NCBI RefSeq assembly: GCF_002008365.1
Contig: NZ_MRDL01000054.1
Coordinates: 124,001 to 188,000, forward strand
DNA: 64,000 nt
Direction of reading: 5' to 3'
Origin: Rhizobium leguminosarum bv. viciae USDA 2370
Lineage (GTDB): Bacteria; Pseudomonadota; Alphaproteobacteria; Rhizobiales; Rhizobiaceae
Of this stretch, positions 18,814 to 27,135 are shown piece after piece (position 1 is the stretch's first letter; each line of letters begins with the position of its first letter). A program made the position numbers and the translations under genes. The notes below the pieces were generated by a model. That model was not told the DNA's origin and did not search any database. It was given only the letters and a program-made list of their open reading frames with translations.

Positions 18814-20118
18814 ATGGCCAGGACTGATATCGCAAGACGCGTCTACAATCACGCCTGGAAACTCGATCCGATCATCCGCAGCCTGATCGATACCGACTTC
18901 TATAAGCTCCTGATGCTGCAGATGATCTGGAAGCTCTATCCTGACGTTAACGCGTCCTTCACCCTCATTAACCGCACCAAACGGGTGCGTCTCGCCGAGG
19001 AGCTCGATGAAGGCGAATTGCGCGAGCAGCTCGATCATGCCCGCACGCTGAGACTCTCCAAGAAGGAGATGATCTGGCTTGCGGGTAACAGCTTCTATGG
19101 TCGCGCCCAGATCTTCGAACCGGAATTCCTCGCCTGGCTTTCCAATTTCCAGTTGCCCGAATACGAGCTGTCGAAGAAGGACGGCCAATATGTGCTGGAT
19201 TTCCACGGATCGTGGAAGGAAACCACCATGTGGGAAATCCCCGCGCTTGCCATCGTCAACGAGCTGCGGTCGCGCTCGGCGATGAAGGCGCTCGGTCCCT
19301 TCACCCTCGATGTGCTCTATGCCAGGGCCAAGGCGAAGATGTGGTCGAAGGTCGAGCGGCTGAAGGAATTGCCGGGCTTACGGATCTCCGATTTCGGCAC
19401 CCGCCGCCGTCACAGTTTCCTCTGGCAGCGCTGGTGCGTCGAGGCACTGAAGGAAGGCATCGGGCCTGCTTTTGCCGGTACCAGCAACGTATTGCTGGCT
19501 ATGGATTCCGATCTCGAGGCGGTCGGCACCAATGCTCACGAGCTGCCGATGGTGGCCGCCGCCCTTGCCGAAACCGACGAGCAGTTGCGCAACGCGCCCT
19601 ACAAGATCCTGCGCGACTGGAACAAGCTCTATGGCGGCAACCTTCTGATCGTGCTGCCCGATGCCTTCGGCACCGCCGCCTTCCTGCGCGATGCGCCGGA
19701 ATGGGTCGCCGACTGGACCGGCTTCCGCCCGGACAGTGCCCCGCCGATCGAAGGCGGCGAGAAGATTATCGACTGGTGGAAGAAGATGGGCCGCGATCCG
19801 CGCCAGAAGCTGCTGATCTTCTCCGACGGCCTCGATGTCGACGCCATCATCGATACCTACCGGCATTTTGAAGGCCGCGTGCGCATGAGCTTCGGCTGGG
19901 GCACCAACCTGACGAACGATTTTTCCGGCTGCGCGCCGATCGAGATCTCCGGCCTCAACCCGATCTCCGTCGTTTGCAAGGTCAGCGCCGCCAACGGCCG
20001 GCCGGCGGTGAAGCTCTCCGATAATCCGCAGAAGGCGACCGGCGAACCGGCCGAGGTCGAACGCTACCTGAAATTCTTCGGTGCCGAGGACAGGATGGAT
20101 CAGACCGTTCTGGTGTAG
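18814..20118 (+). CDS. pncB: Nicotinate phosphoribosyltransferase
   Basis: Joins nicotinate to PRPP (with ATP hydrolysis) to make nicotinate mononucleotide in NAD salvage. 434 residues. Motifs are DTDFYKLLMLQM near residue 30, FGTRRRHSFLWQ, and AGTSNVLLAMDSDLEAVGTNAHELPM, where the histidine in GTNAHEL is the residue phosphorylated in this family. The ATG at 18814 was chosen because the N-terminus MARTDIARRVYNHAWKLDP fits; a longer upstream reading crosses non-coding sequence. Its last 19 bases overlap a small gene on the other strand. Confidence 0.96.
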   Translation: MARTDIARRVYNHAWKLDPIIRSLIDTDFYKLLMLQMIWKLYPDVNASFTLINRTKRVRLAEELDEGELREQLDHARTLRLSKKEMIWLAGNSFYGRAQIFEPEFLAWLSNFQLPEYELSKKDGQYVLDFHGSWKETTMWEIPALAIVNELRSRSAMKALGPFTLDVLYARAKAKMWSKVERLKELPGLRISDFGTRRRHSFLWQRWCVEALKEGIGPAFAGTSNVLLAMDSDLEAVGTNAHELPMVAAALAETDEQLRNAPYKILRDWNKLYGGNLLIVLPDAFGTAAFLRDAPEWVADWTGFRPDSAPPIEGGEKIIDWWKKMGRDPRQKLLIFSDGLDVDAIIDTYRHFEGRVRMSFGWGTNLTNDFSGCAPIEISGLNPISVVCKVSAANGRPAVKLSDNPQKATGEPAEVERYLKFFGAEDRMDQTVLV

Positions 20119-20339
20119 GTCTGGGCCAATGTGCCGCCATCCCGGGGCATATTGATGTGCCCCGCCATCGCATCCTCGATCGACCAACCGAAGCGCCAGG
20201 CGTCGAACATCGAGTACCATTCCTGAAAATCGGTGATCGGCAGGATATCCGGCTTCGACATCGGATTGTCGGCCAGACTGCGGCCACGCGCACGGTCCCG
20301 TGCGCCACGCTCCTGCATCTCAAGCAGATTCTCGAACAT
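20100..20339 (-). CDS. Small RMF/CrpP-like protein
   Basis: 79 residues. The middle reads ARGRSLADNPM, then about 20 residues later YSMFDAWRFGW. This recalls the pattern of ribosome modulation factor and CrpP-type proteins (A/G-x-x-G followed by NP, then W-x-x-G-W). RMF pairs up 70S ribosomes in resting cells; whether this protein does so is unknown. The start is preceded by GGGGGT. ATGs at codons 7 and 27 are alternative starts. It converges with and slightly overlaps the end of pncB. Confidence 0.6.
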   Translation of the reverse strand: MFENLLEMQERGARDRARGRSLADNPMSKPDILPITDFQEWYSMFDAWRFGWSIEDAMAGHINMPRDGGTLAQTYTRTV

Positions 20340-20776
20340 CTTTACCCCCGTCTTTATCCCGATTTATGCAATCATGCTAATAAAGCATTGTCGAGTCCGG
20401 ATGCGACAATTCGGGTTTTTCACAGGATTAGCCCCAATTCGTTAGTTCGGGGGACGATTAGGGTCGCAACCGGCCCGGGGTCATCTCAATCAGACAAGCA
20501 GAGCATGGCGGCGTCCGCGAGCCGCTCATGCGCTTCGTCATCACGCACACAACGAGCACCCGTGACGGGGAGGCTCGACTTCCTGGCTGGGGTCCGCCGC
20601 CGAGCCTCCCGGCTGGCCGACCTTGAACAGGCCGGCAGCGCCGACACGTTGGCGCTTTCCGGCAAGGGCGATCCAACTCAGATGATATCGAGGGCTAACA
20701 ACCGGTTAATATCCACCGGCCTCGTCCCGATCTCGCGCAGCCCCGCAATGCGTACCGGGCGCTACCGCTCGAATTT
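20340..20776. other. Gene-poor gap, possible decayed reading frame
   Basis: 437 bases with no intact gene I can support. On the minus strand one frame reads codon-like from about 20757 to 20486 (an early peptide near 20757-20684 ends in NRLLALDII), but an in-frame TGA at about 20682 interrupts it and there is no convincing start. It may be a gene remnant. The end nearest the RMF-like gene (20340-20450) is AT-richer and probably holds that gene's promoter. Confidence 0.3.
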
Positions 20777-20986
20777 TCAGGCTGCCAGTCTGCGAAACCG
20801 GGTTCTGATCCGGTCGAGATAATAATGGCCGGGAGACGGCGCCACCGTCATCGCATGCGCTTCCGAGGAGGGAACACCTTCGAACAGACGCTCCTCGCCA
20901 TTCTTGAAACAAATCCTGAGCCGGCCGTCTTCCTGGCTGAAATAGACGGATTTGATGATCTTCGACTTTACCGAAAGTTCTTCCAC
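20777..20986 (-). CDS. KTSC domain protein
   Basis: 69 residues covering one KTSC domain: SKIIKSVYFSQEDGRLRICF at the front and SEAHAMTVAPSPGHYYLDRI near the end. The domain is named for a lysyl-tRNA synthetase C-terminal extension and occurs in many small free-standing proteins of unknown role, often thought to bind nucleic acid. I place the start at a GTG at 20986, with AGAGGT seven bases upstream. No ATG is in reach in this frame without crossing unlikely sequence. Confidence 0.75.
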   Translation of the reverse strand: MEELSVKSKIIKSVYFSQEDGRLRICFKNGEERLFEGVPSSEAHAMTVAPSPGHYYLDRIRTRFRRLAA

Positions 20987-21227
20987 CTGTTTTACCTCTG
21001 TTTTTGATTTTGGCAGACGGTAAACCCAAACGTGCAAAGACGCGGTGAACTCGCATGGTAAAAAATCAGGAATCTTTCGGCGCTTTGAACCTCGCCGCGC
21101 CGCCGGAGCGACGGGTTCGATGAGACGAACGCACGCTTGCGAGCGGGGCATTTCGTTGCTCCGTCCCGACACGTCCAGCACAGGCAAGGCCTGTTTGGGC
21201 CATTTGATCGTGAACTCGAAAACAAGA

Positions 21228-21779
21228 TCAAGGCCGTTCAGATTTTGCCAATCCGGCGGAAAACGCCGTCAGCAAGGCCTTTCCCAGGCCCCAGTCCTCA
21301 AGGCCGCTTTGCCCGTTGATATGGCCGAAAGGACCGATCGCGACAAGACCGCTGCCCCACAGATCCGCTCGCGCATGGGCATGGTCGAGCGTGCCGAAAG
21401 GATCATCGGCGCTTGCGATGATCAGAGTGGGGAAGCGCATCTTTTGCGGCGGCGGATCGGCGAATCCGGCAGCCTCCTCAGGGAATGACGCGGACTGCGG
21501 ATCCGGGACCGCCACAAGAAATGCTCCGGCAACGGCAAGCGAAGAAGCCTGCTGCCAATGAGCGACCAGCAGACAGGCAAGGCTGTGGGCGACCAGCAGG
21601 GGAGGGGTTGCCGATGCGCCGACGGCGCGCTCCAGGGCTGAAATCCAGTCCGCCAGATCGGGTTTTTCCCAATCGGCTGGTTGAAAACGTCGCATTTCCG
21701 GGTTCGACTTTTCCCAGCGTGTTTGCCAATGAGCCTCGCCCGAACCGCCAATCCCCGGCAATATGATGATGTCCTTCAT
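21228..21779 (-). CDS. RBBP9/YdeN-family serine hydrolase
   Basis: 183 residues with an alpha/beta hydrolase fold. The start MKDIIILPGIGGSGEAHWQ is characteristic. The nucleophile serine is in LVAHSLACLLVAHW (about residue 65). The acid is in ASADDPFG and the catalytic histidine in GPFGHINGQSGL. Substrates of these small hydrolases are mostly unknown. It is transcribed away from an Lrp/AsnC regulator with 110 bases between them, so that regulator may control it. A start further upstream is possible but would overlap the intergenic promoter region. Confidence 0.9.
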   Translation of the reverse strand: MKDIIILPGIGGSGEAHWQTRWEKSNPEMRRFQPADWEKPDLADWISALERAVGASATPPLLVAHSLACLLVAHWQQASSLAVAGAFLVAVPDPQSASFPEEAAGFADPPPQKMRFPTLIIASADDPFGTLDHAHARADLWGSGLVAIGPFGHINGQSGLEDWGLGKALLTAFSAGLAKSERP

Positions 21780-21889
21780 GTCTTTTCCTCTGATCGTCCG
21801 TGCAGGTGAAAATGATGCATTTTCATTTGCTTCGGAATGAATGATCATCGGAAAACCGCGTCTCTCTCCGATGATTTCAAGGTGATCCC

Positions 21890-22366
21890 ATGGCTTTTCA
21901 GGAAAACAATCGGGTACTGCTCGATCCAACCGATATCGCAATTATCGAAGCGATGCAGGAAAATGGCCGCATTGCGATTTCCGAACTCGGTCGAAGGGTC
22001 GGGCTCTCTCAGCCGGCAGCATCGGAACGGGTCAAGCGGCTGGAAGACCGCGGCATCATTGTCGGTTACTCCGCCCGTATCGACCCCACCGCTTTGGGAA
22101 TTGGAATGACGGCTGTGCTTCGCGTGCGCACGACGCATGAGCATATCAAAGCCTGCCTGAAACAGTTCGCGGAGATGCCGCAGGTCATGGAAGTATTGCG
22201 CCTCACCGGAGAGGACTGTTTCCTTTTGAAGGTGCTGGTTCCGTCGCCGGGAGAGCTGGAAACGATCGTTGACACGATCGCGCGTTTTGGGGCCGTGACG
22301 ACATCTCTCGTGTTGCGCAGCGAGAATCCGAAGCCGATCGGACGCGCCCTGCTTCAGCGCCCTTGA
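21890..22366 (+). CDS. Lrp/AsnC family transcriptional regulator
   Basis: 158 residues. N-terminal helix-turn-helix (RIAISELGRRVGLSQPAASERVKRL, residues 24-48) and a C-terminal RAM/AsnC ligand-binding domain (residues 70-145) are clear. Such proteins form octamers and answer to amino acids or related metabolites. The divergent hydrolase gene is the likeliest local target. The effector cannot be read from the sequence. Confidence 0.92.
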   Translation: MAFQENNRVLLDPTDIAIIEAMQENGRIAISELGRRVGLSQPAASERVKRLEDRGIIVGYSARIDPTALGIGMTAVLRVRTTHEHIKACLKQFAEMPQVMEVLRLTGEDCFLLKVLVPSPGELETIVDTIARFGAVTTSLVLRSENPKPIGRALLQRP

Positions 22367-22467
22367 GAATATGCGGACGACCGGCTTGTCCCAGCGAAGC
22401 GTGCCGCCACAACGCTTCCGCGTCCCGCTCTCGATACGGTTTGAATCAATATTGAAAATGAGGGATA

Positions 22468-22557
22468 TGGCGGACAGGGTGGGATTCGAACCCACGGTAC
22501 GCTTTCACGTACACACGCGTTCCAGGCGTGCGCCTTAAACCACTCGGCCACCTGTCC
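22468..22557 (-). tRNA. tRNA-Ser (GGA anticodon)
   Basis: On the minus strand the acceptor stem GGACAGG (22551-22557) pairs with CCTGTCC (22472-22478), followed by discriminator G and an encoded CCA (22468-22470). The D arm has GGCCGAGTGGTTTAAGGC. The anticodon loop is CTGGAAC, giving GGA, which reads UCC and UCU. The long variable arm (GTACG-TGAAAG-CGTAC) is typical of a class II serine tRNA, and GGTTCGAATCC forms the T arm. It stands alone, with 229 bases of upstream space. Confidence 0.98.
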
Positions 22558-22786
22558 TTTTTTGGCGTTCGCGCCCGGATAGGAGCAAATCGTCGGAACG
22601 GCGCGATATATACCGATGAATTTTTGTCGATCAACCGAAATCTAACAGTTTTTTTGACTTCTTCCGATAAAACTCGCCTCGGCCACTCCATTGTGCTTCA
22701 CCTCATCGACGACTATGTAATTCTCTAAGGTGGAGAATGGCGCGGCCGGCCGGAATTGTCCGGCATATCGAGCGTCGGAGGAATTG

Positions 22787-23104
22787 ATGCGTTTCCTGTT
22801 GCGTCTGGCGAGTCTTGTCGCGCTTGCGGCGGCGGTTATTGCCGGGACCATCGATTCGATCCAGTCGGTTGCGGCGTCCTCCGTGGTGATGACGCCGATC
22901 TCCGATGCCTGGCAGGATGTGAGCCCGACAACCCTTACGTCGCTGCAATCCTCCCTTTCCTATTATATCCACCCGCGTTTCTACACCTTGATCTTCCAGT
23001 GGCTGATGCTCCAGCCGGCCTTTGCCATTTTCCTGGTGATCGCGCTGCTTCTGTGGATGATCGGCTACAAGAAGCCGCCGGTGGCCGGTCGCTTCACCGC
23101 ATAG
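22787..23104 (+). CDS. Small membrane protein, unknown function
   Basis: 105 residues. Hydrophobic segments lie at about 3-22 (FLLRLASLVALAAAVIAGTI) and 74-92 (PAFAIFLVIALLLWMIGY), with about 50 residues between them that should face the periplasm. The C-terminus is short and basic (KKPPVAGRFTA). No known domain recognised. GTCGGAGGA precedes the ATG at good distance. Probably a conserved rhizobial hypothetical. Confidence 0.75.
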   Translation: MRFLLRLASLVALAAAVIAGTIDSIQSVAASSVVMTPISDAWQDVSPTTLTSLQSSLSYYIHPRFYTLIFQWLMLQPAFAIFLVIALLLWMIGYKKPPVAGRFTA

Positions 23105-23224
23105 CAAGGTGGTTTTACCGGCACGATCCGGCGGGAAATCCCGTTGGGCATCGCCAGCTCTTCGACCTCGGTATCTGCCGTCGGATTGGCTAGAAAATCC
23201 GCATTCTGATGCAAGGAATGTCCA

Positions 23225-23250
23225 AAAATCAGCCCCGAAGAGCTGATTTT
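23225..23250. terminator. Hairpin downstream of the small membrane protein gene
   Basis: A nine-base perfect inverted repeat (AAAATCAGC with GCTGATTTT) with an eight-base loop lies about 120 bases after the gene's stop. The 3' arm itself ends in TTTT. It may terminate the upstream transcript and so isolate the leader of the nucleoside transporter gene. Confidence 0.45.
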
Positions 23251-23333
23251 CGGCAATCGCTGCAAATCTTTACCAGCTGAAAAATTTCTGGTGAATTTTT
23301 CCGTGAGCCATGCAAGGATGCGCGCAGCCAGGC

Positions 23334-23394
23334 CTCCGGGGGGAGGTCGGTGGTTCCGCAGACATGCCCGGAAAGGGCTTGCGGGAGGACCCCT
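23334..23394 (+). promoter_or_regulatory. Structured leader upstream of the nucleoside-binding protein gene
   Basis: Between 23334 and 23394 the RNA can form a CCTCC/GGAGG hairpin (23334-23346). A second hairpin pairs CCGCA with TGCGG (23356-23384) and contains an inner GCCC/GGGC stem and a one-sided GACAT bulge. GGTC at 23345-23348 can instead pair with GACC at 23388-23391, which would break the first hairpin. The layout, 28 bases before the start codon, suits an RNA switch or attenuator. I cannot match it to a named riboswitch. Confidence 0.4.
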
Positions 23395-23421
23395 AACGAA
23401 TAGCAACAACAGGGCTGCACA

Positions 23422-24414
23422 ATGAAAAAATCCCTTCTCACTCTCTTTGCCGTGGCTGCCGTGTCGACGACGGCGCTTGCCGCCGATGTCAAGCCGGCGC
23501 TGGTTTACGGCACCGGCGGGAAGTTCGATAAGTCCTTTAACGAGGCGGCCTATAACGGTGCCGAGAAGTTCAAGGCCGAGACCGGCATTGCCTATCGCGA
23601 CTTCGAGCCGACGGGCGACACCCAGGGCGAACAGGCCATCCGCAATTTCGCAAGCCGCGGTTTCAATCCGGTGGTTGCTGTTTCCTTCGCCTGGACTTCG
23701 GCCATCGAGAAGGTTGCAGCCGAATTCCCGGATACCAAGTTCATCATCGTTGACTCCGTCGTCGACAAGCCGAACGTCCGCTCGGTTGTCTACAAGGAAG
23801 AAGAAGGCTCCTACCTCGTCGGCGTTCTCGCCGGCATGGCGTCGAAGTCAGGCAAGGTCGGCTTCGTCGGCGGCATGGACATTCCGCTGATCCGCAAGTT
23901 CGAATGCGGCTACGAGCAGGGCGCACGCTCCGTCAAGGCCGATATCGAAGTCTTCCAGAACATGACCGGCACCACGGGCGCTGCCTGGAACGACCCGGTC
24001 CGTGGCGGTGAGCTCACCAAGAACCAGATCGACCAGGGCGCTGACGTCGTTTACGCGGCAGCTGGTGCCACCGGTCTCGGCGTTCTGCAGACGGCCGCCG
24101 ACAACAAGAAGCTGTCGATCGGCGTCGACTCCAACCAGAACTACCTGCATCCGGGCTCGGTCCTGACCTCGATGGTTAAGCGCGTCGACCTCGCCGTCTA
24201 CAATGCTTATAACGACACCAAGAACGACAAGTTCACCGGTGGCGTCCAGGCGCTCGGCGTCAAGGAAGACGGTGTTGGCGCGGCGATCGATGAGCACAAC
24301 AAGTCGCTGATCACGCCGGAAATGCAGGCTGCCGTCGACAAGGCCAAGGCCGACATCATTGCGGGAACCATCAAGGTTCACGATTACACCTCGGACAACG
24401 CTTGCCCGAAGTGA
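23422..24414 (+). CDS. BMP-family nucleoside ABC transporter substrate-binding protein
   Basis: 330 residues, BMP/PnrA-like family. The signal peptide is MKKSLLTLFAVAAVSTTALA with cleavage before AD; there is no lipobox cysteine, so it is a free periplasmic protein. The first mature strand (ALVYGTGGKFDKSFNEAAY) is typical, with the conserved aspartate for ribose and phenylalanine for base stacking. PnrA-type proteins bind purine nucleosides. The gene heads a transporter operon joined to nucleoside-breaking enzymes, which supports that substrate. A terminator-like hairpin follows. Confidence 0.92.
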   Translation: MKKSLLTLFAVAAVSTTALAADVKPALVYGTGGKFDKSFNEAAYNGAEKFKAETGIAYRDFEPTGDTQGEQAIRNFASRGFNPVVAVSFAWTSAIEKVAAEFPDTKFIIVDSVVDKPNVRSVVYKEEEGSYLVGVLAGMASKSGKVGFVGGMDIPLIRKFECGYEQGARSVKADIEVFQNMTGTTGAAWNDPVRGGELTKNQIDQGADVVYAAAGATGLGVLQTAADNKKLSIGVDSNQNYLHPGSVLTSMVKRVDLAVYNAYNDTKNDKFTGGVQALGVKEDGVGAAIDEHNKSLITPEMQAAVDKAKADIIAGTIKVHDYTSDNACPK

Positions 24415-24446
24415 TCCTCGCCCGAATGTGATCGACGATTGAGATC

Positions 24447-24488
24447 GGGCGTATGGCGGAGGGGACTTTCGCCATACGCCCTTTTCTT
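24447..24488 (+). terminator. Intrinsic terminator between binding protein and ATPase genes
   Basis: A 12-base stem (GGGCGTATGGCG with CGCCATACGCCC) and a loop of about ten bases are followed by TTTTCTTATT. It is well placed to stop most transcripts after the binding protein and let a fraction through to the transporter genes, a common way to overproduce the binding protein. Confidence 0.85.
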
Positions 24489-24502
24489 ATTTGGAGTCTG
24501 CA

Positions 24503-26014
24503 GTGACAGATAAGCCCGCTATCGAGCTTGTCGGCATCGACAAGAAATTCGGTGCCGTCCACGCCAACAAGGACATCAACCTCACCGTTGCCAAGGGGAC
24601 GATCCACGGCATCATCGGCGAAAACGGCGCCGGCAAATCGACCTTGATGTCGATCATCTATGGTTTCTACCATGCCGACAGCGGCGAGATCCGCGTCAAC
24701 GGCAATCCCGTCACCATCCGTGACAGCCAGGCGGCGATCGCCACCGGCATCGGCATGGTGCACCAGCATTTCATGCTGGTCGACAATTTCACGGTGCTCG
24801 AGAACATCATGCTTGGCGCCGAAGGCGGCATGTTGCTGGCCAAGGGTGTTGCCTCGGCCCGCGCCGAGCTCAAGCGGCTGGAAACGGAATATGGCCTGGA
24901 GGTCGATCCCGACACGCTGATCGAGGAACTCCCGGTCGGCCTGCAGCAGCGTGTCGAGATCCTGAAAGCCATGTATCGCGGCGCCGAGATCCTGATCCTC
25001 GACGAGCCCACAGGCGTGTTGACCCCGGCCGAGGCCGATCACCTTTTCCGCATCCTCAAGGTGCTGCGCGATCAGGGCAAGACCATCATCCTCATCACCC
25101 ACAAGCTGCGCGAGATCATGGCAATCACCGATACGGTCTCGGTCATGCGCCGCGGCGAAATGGTCGCGACCCGCAAGACGTCGGAGACGACGGTGGAGGA
25201 ACTGGCCGAGCTGATGGTCGGCCGCCGCGTGCTGCTGCGCGTGCAGAAGGGCGAGGCGAACCCGCAAGCCGCAGTGCTGTCCGTCCGCAACCTCACGGTC
25301 AAGGATAATCGCGGCGTCACCATGGTCGACAACGTCTCCTTCGACGTGCGCGCCGGCGAGATCGTCGGCATCGCCGGTGTCGCCGGTAATGGCCAGTCCG
25401 AATTGCTGGAGGCGATTGCCGGCATCCGCAAGCCGACCTCCGGTGAAATTCTTCTCGACGGTCAGACGATCGACAAGGCCGATCCCGCCCGCCTGCGTGA
25501 TCTCGGCCTCGCTCATATTCCCGAGGATCGCCACCATATGGGCCTGGTGCTGAAATTCGAGGAATATGAAAATTCCGTGCTCGGCTACCATCGCCGCCCG
25601 GCTTACAGCAAAGGCCCGCTGCTCGATCTCGATGCGATCCGCAAGGATGCAATGGAAAAGATCGAAAAATACGATATCCGCCCGCCGAACCCGCGGCTGA
25701 AGACGGCGAATTTCTCCGGCGGCAACCAGCAGAAGATCGTCGTTGCCCGTGAGATCGAACGCGATCCGAAGATACTGATCATTGGCCAGCCGACACGCGG
25801 CGTCGATATCGGCGCCATCGAATTCATCCACCGCCGGATTATCGAAATGCGTGACGCGGGCAAGGCGATCCTGCTCGTCTCCGTCGAACTCGATGAAATC
25901 CGCTCCCTTTCAGACCGTATCCTTGTCATGTTTGCCGGCCATATCGTCGGCGAGAAGACGCCCGATGCCGGTGAACAGACCCTCGGCCTGATGATGGCCG
26001 GCATTGCCGCGTGA
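24503..26014 (+). CDS. Nucleoside ABC transporter ATP-binding protein (two ATPase domains)
   Basis: About 503 residues, RbsA/YufO-like double ATPase. Domain 1 has a full Walker A (GENGAGKSTLMS) and LPVGLQQRVEILKAM as signature. Domain 2 has a degenerate Walker A (GVAGNGQSELL) with a good signature (FSGGNQQKIVVAREI), usual for sugar/nucleoside importers. I take the GTG at 24503 as start because TTGGAG at 24491-24496 is a good ribosome site; the TTG in that site itself is an unlikely start. It stands just after the terminator hairpin. Confidence 0.93.
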   Translation: MTDKPAIELVGIDKKFGAVHANKDINLTVAKGTIHGIIGENGAGKSTLMSIIYGFYHADSGEIRVNGNPVTIRDSQAAIATGIGMVHQHFMLVDNFTVLENIMLGAEGGMLLAKGVASARAELKRLETEYGLEVDPDTLIEELPVGLQQRVEILKAMYRGAEILILDEPTGVLTPAEADHLFRILKVLRDQGKTIILITHKLREIMAITDTVSVMRRGEMVATRKTSETTVEELAELMVGRRVLLRVQKGEANPQAAVLSVRNLTVKDNRGVTMVDNVSFDVRAGEIVGIAGVAGNGQSELLEAIAGIRKPTSGEILLDGQTIDKADPARLRDLGLAHIPEDRHHMGLVLKFEEYENSVLGYHRRPAYSKGPLLDLDAIRKDAMEKIEKYDIRPPNPRLKTANFSGGNQQKIVVAREIERDPKILIIGQPTRGVDIGAIEFIHRRIIEMRDAGKAILLVSVELDEIRSLSDRILVMFAGHIVGEKTPDAGEQTLGLMMAGIAA

Positions 26015-26021
26015 GGCCGTT

Positions 26022-27125
26022 ATGAGCACTGCTTCCGTTCCACTACCAAACTGGATCAATTACGGCCTCATCCCGATTTTGAACCTCGTCGTCGCCTTCC
26101 TGATCTCCGGCTTCGTCGTCTGGATAATCGGGGAAAGCCCGCTCGATGCGCTGTCGCTGCTGATCCAGGGCGCGCTCGGCAATGGCGAAGGCATCGGCTT
26201 CACGCTGTATTACGCGACGAGCTTCATCTTCACCGGCCTCTCCGTCGCGGTGGCGATCCATTCCGGCCTCTTCAACATCGGCTCCGAAGGCCAGGCCTAT
26301 GTCGGCGGCCTCGGCTGCGCGCTGGTGGCGCTGGCGCTCGATCGTTACGTGCCATGGTATGTGACGATGCCGATCGCCGTCGTTGGCGCCGGCCTGTTTG
26401 GTGCGGCCTGGGCCTTCATCCCGGCCTTCCTGCAGGCAAAACGCGGCAGCCACATCGTCATTACGACGATCATGTTCAATTATATCGGCGCGACACTGAT
26501 GGTGTATCTCCTGGTGCATGTGCTGATCGTGCCCGGCAAGATGGCGCCGGAAACCCGCACCTTCCTCGAAGGCGGCCAATTGCCGAAGCTCGGCTGGGTT
26601 ATGCAGCTGTTCGGCGCCAAGCTGGGGGCTGCCCCGTTCAACGTCTCCTTCATCATTGCGCTCGTTGTCAGCTACCTCGTCTGGTTGCTCGTCTGGCGCA
26701 CCAAGCTCGGTTTCGAGATGCGCACGCTGGGCGTCAGCCCGACGGCGGCGGCCTATGCCGGCATCCCCTATGCCCGCACCGTGATCATCGCCATGCTGCT
26801 CTCCGGAGCGCTTGCCGGCATGATGGCGCTGAACCCCGTCATGGGCTCGTCGGCCCGCCTGCAGGTGGAATTCGTCGGTGGTGCCGGCTTCGTCGGCATC
26901 GCCGTCTCGCTGATGGGACGCAACCATCCGCTCGGCATCATCGTGGCGGCGATCCTCTTCGGTATTCTCTACCAGGGCGGTGACTGGATTTCCTTCGAAA
27001 TGCCGAACATCACCCGCGAGATGATCCTCGTCATCCAGGGTCTGGTGATCCTCTTTGCAGGCGCGCTGGAATACATGTTCCGGCCGGCAATGGTGCGCCT
27101 CTACCAACAGTTCAAGCGCGGTTAA
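26022..27125 (+). CDS. Nucleoside ABC transporter permease (first)
   Basis: 367 residues, branched-chain/ribose type permease (BPD_transp_2) with about nine to ten hydrophobic helices. Conserved stretches include GLFNIGSEGQAYVGGLG near residue 83 and ARLQVEFVGGAGFVGIAVSLMGRNHPLG near residue 280. It lies seven bases after the ATPase gene and ten before the second permease. Together they form the membrane channel for the nucleoside bound by the BMP protein. Confidence 0.93.
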   Translation: MSTASVPLPNWINYGLIPILNLVVAFLISGFVVWIIGESPLDALSLLIQGALGNGEGIGFTLYYATSFIFTGLSVAVAIHSGLFNIGSEGQAYVGGLGCALVALALDRYVPWYVTMPIAVVGAGLFGAAWAFIPAFLQAKRGSHIVITTIMFNYIGATLMVYLLVHVLIVPGKMAPETRTFLEGGQLPKLGWVMQLFGAKLGAAPFNVSFIIALVVSYLVWLLVWRTKLGFEMRTLGVSPTAAAYAGIPYARTVIIAMLLSGALAGMMALNPVMGSSARLQVEFVGGAGFVGIAVSLMGRNHPLGIIVAAILFGILYQGGDWISFEMPNITREMILVIQGLVILFAGALEYMFRPAMVRLYQQFKRG

Positions 27126-27135
27126 GGAGCGGGCG

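Noticed and set aside
20157..20822. 221-codon plus-strand frame after pncB
   Set aside because: Its first part is the shadow of the RMF-like gene and the rest has irregular codon use.
23065..23409. Minus-strand frame of 114 codons in the leader of the nucleoside transporter
   Set aside because: No ribosome site, overlaps the end of the upstream gene and the structured leader, and its product has no recognisable feature.
24371..25831. 486-codon minus-strand open frame opposite the nucleoside ATPase gene
   Set aside because: Shadow frame of a gene with complete ABC motifs.
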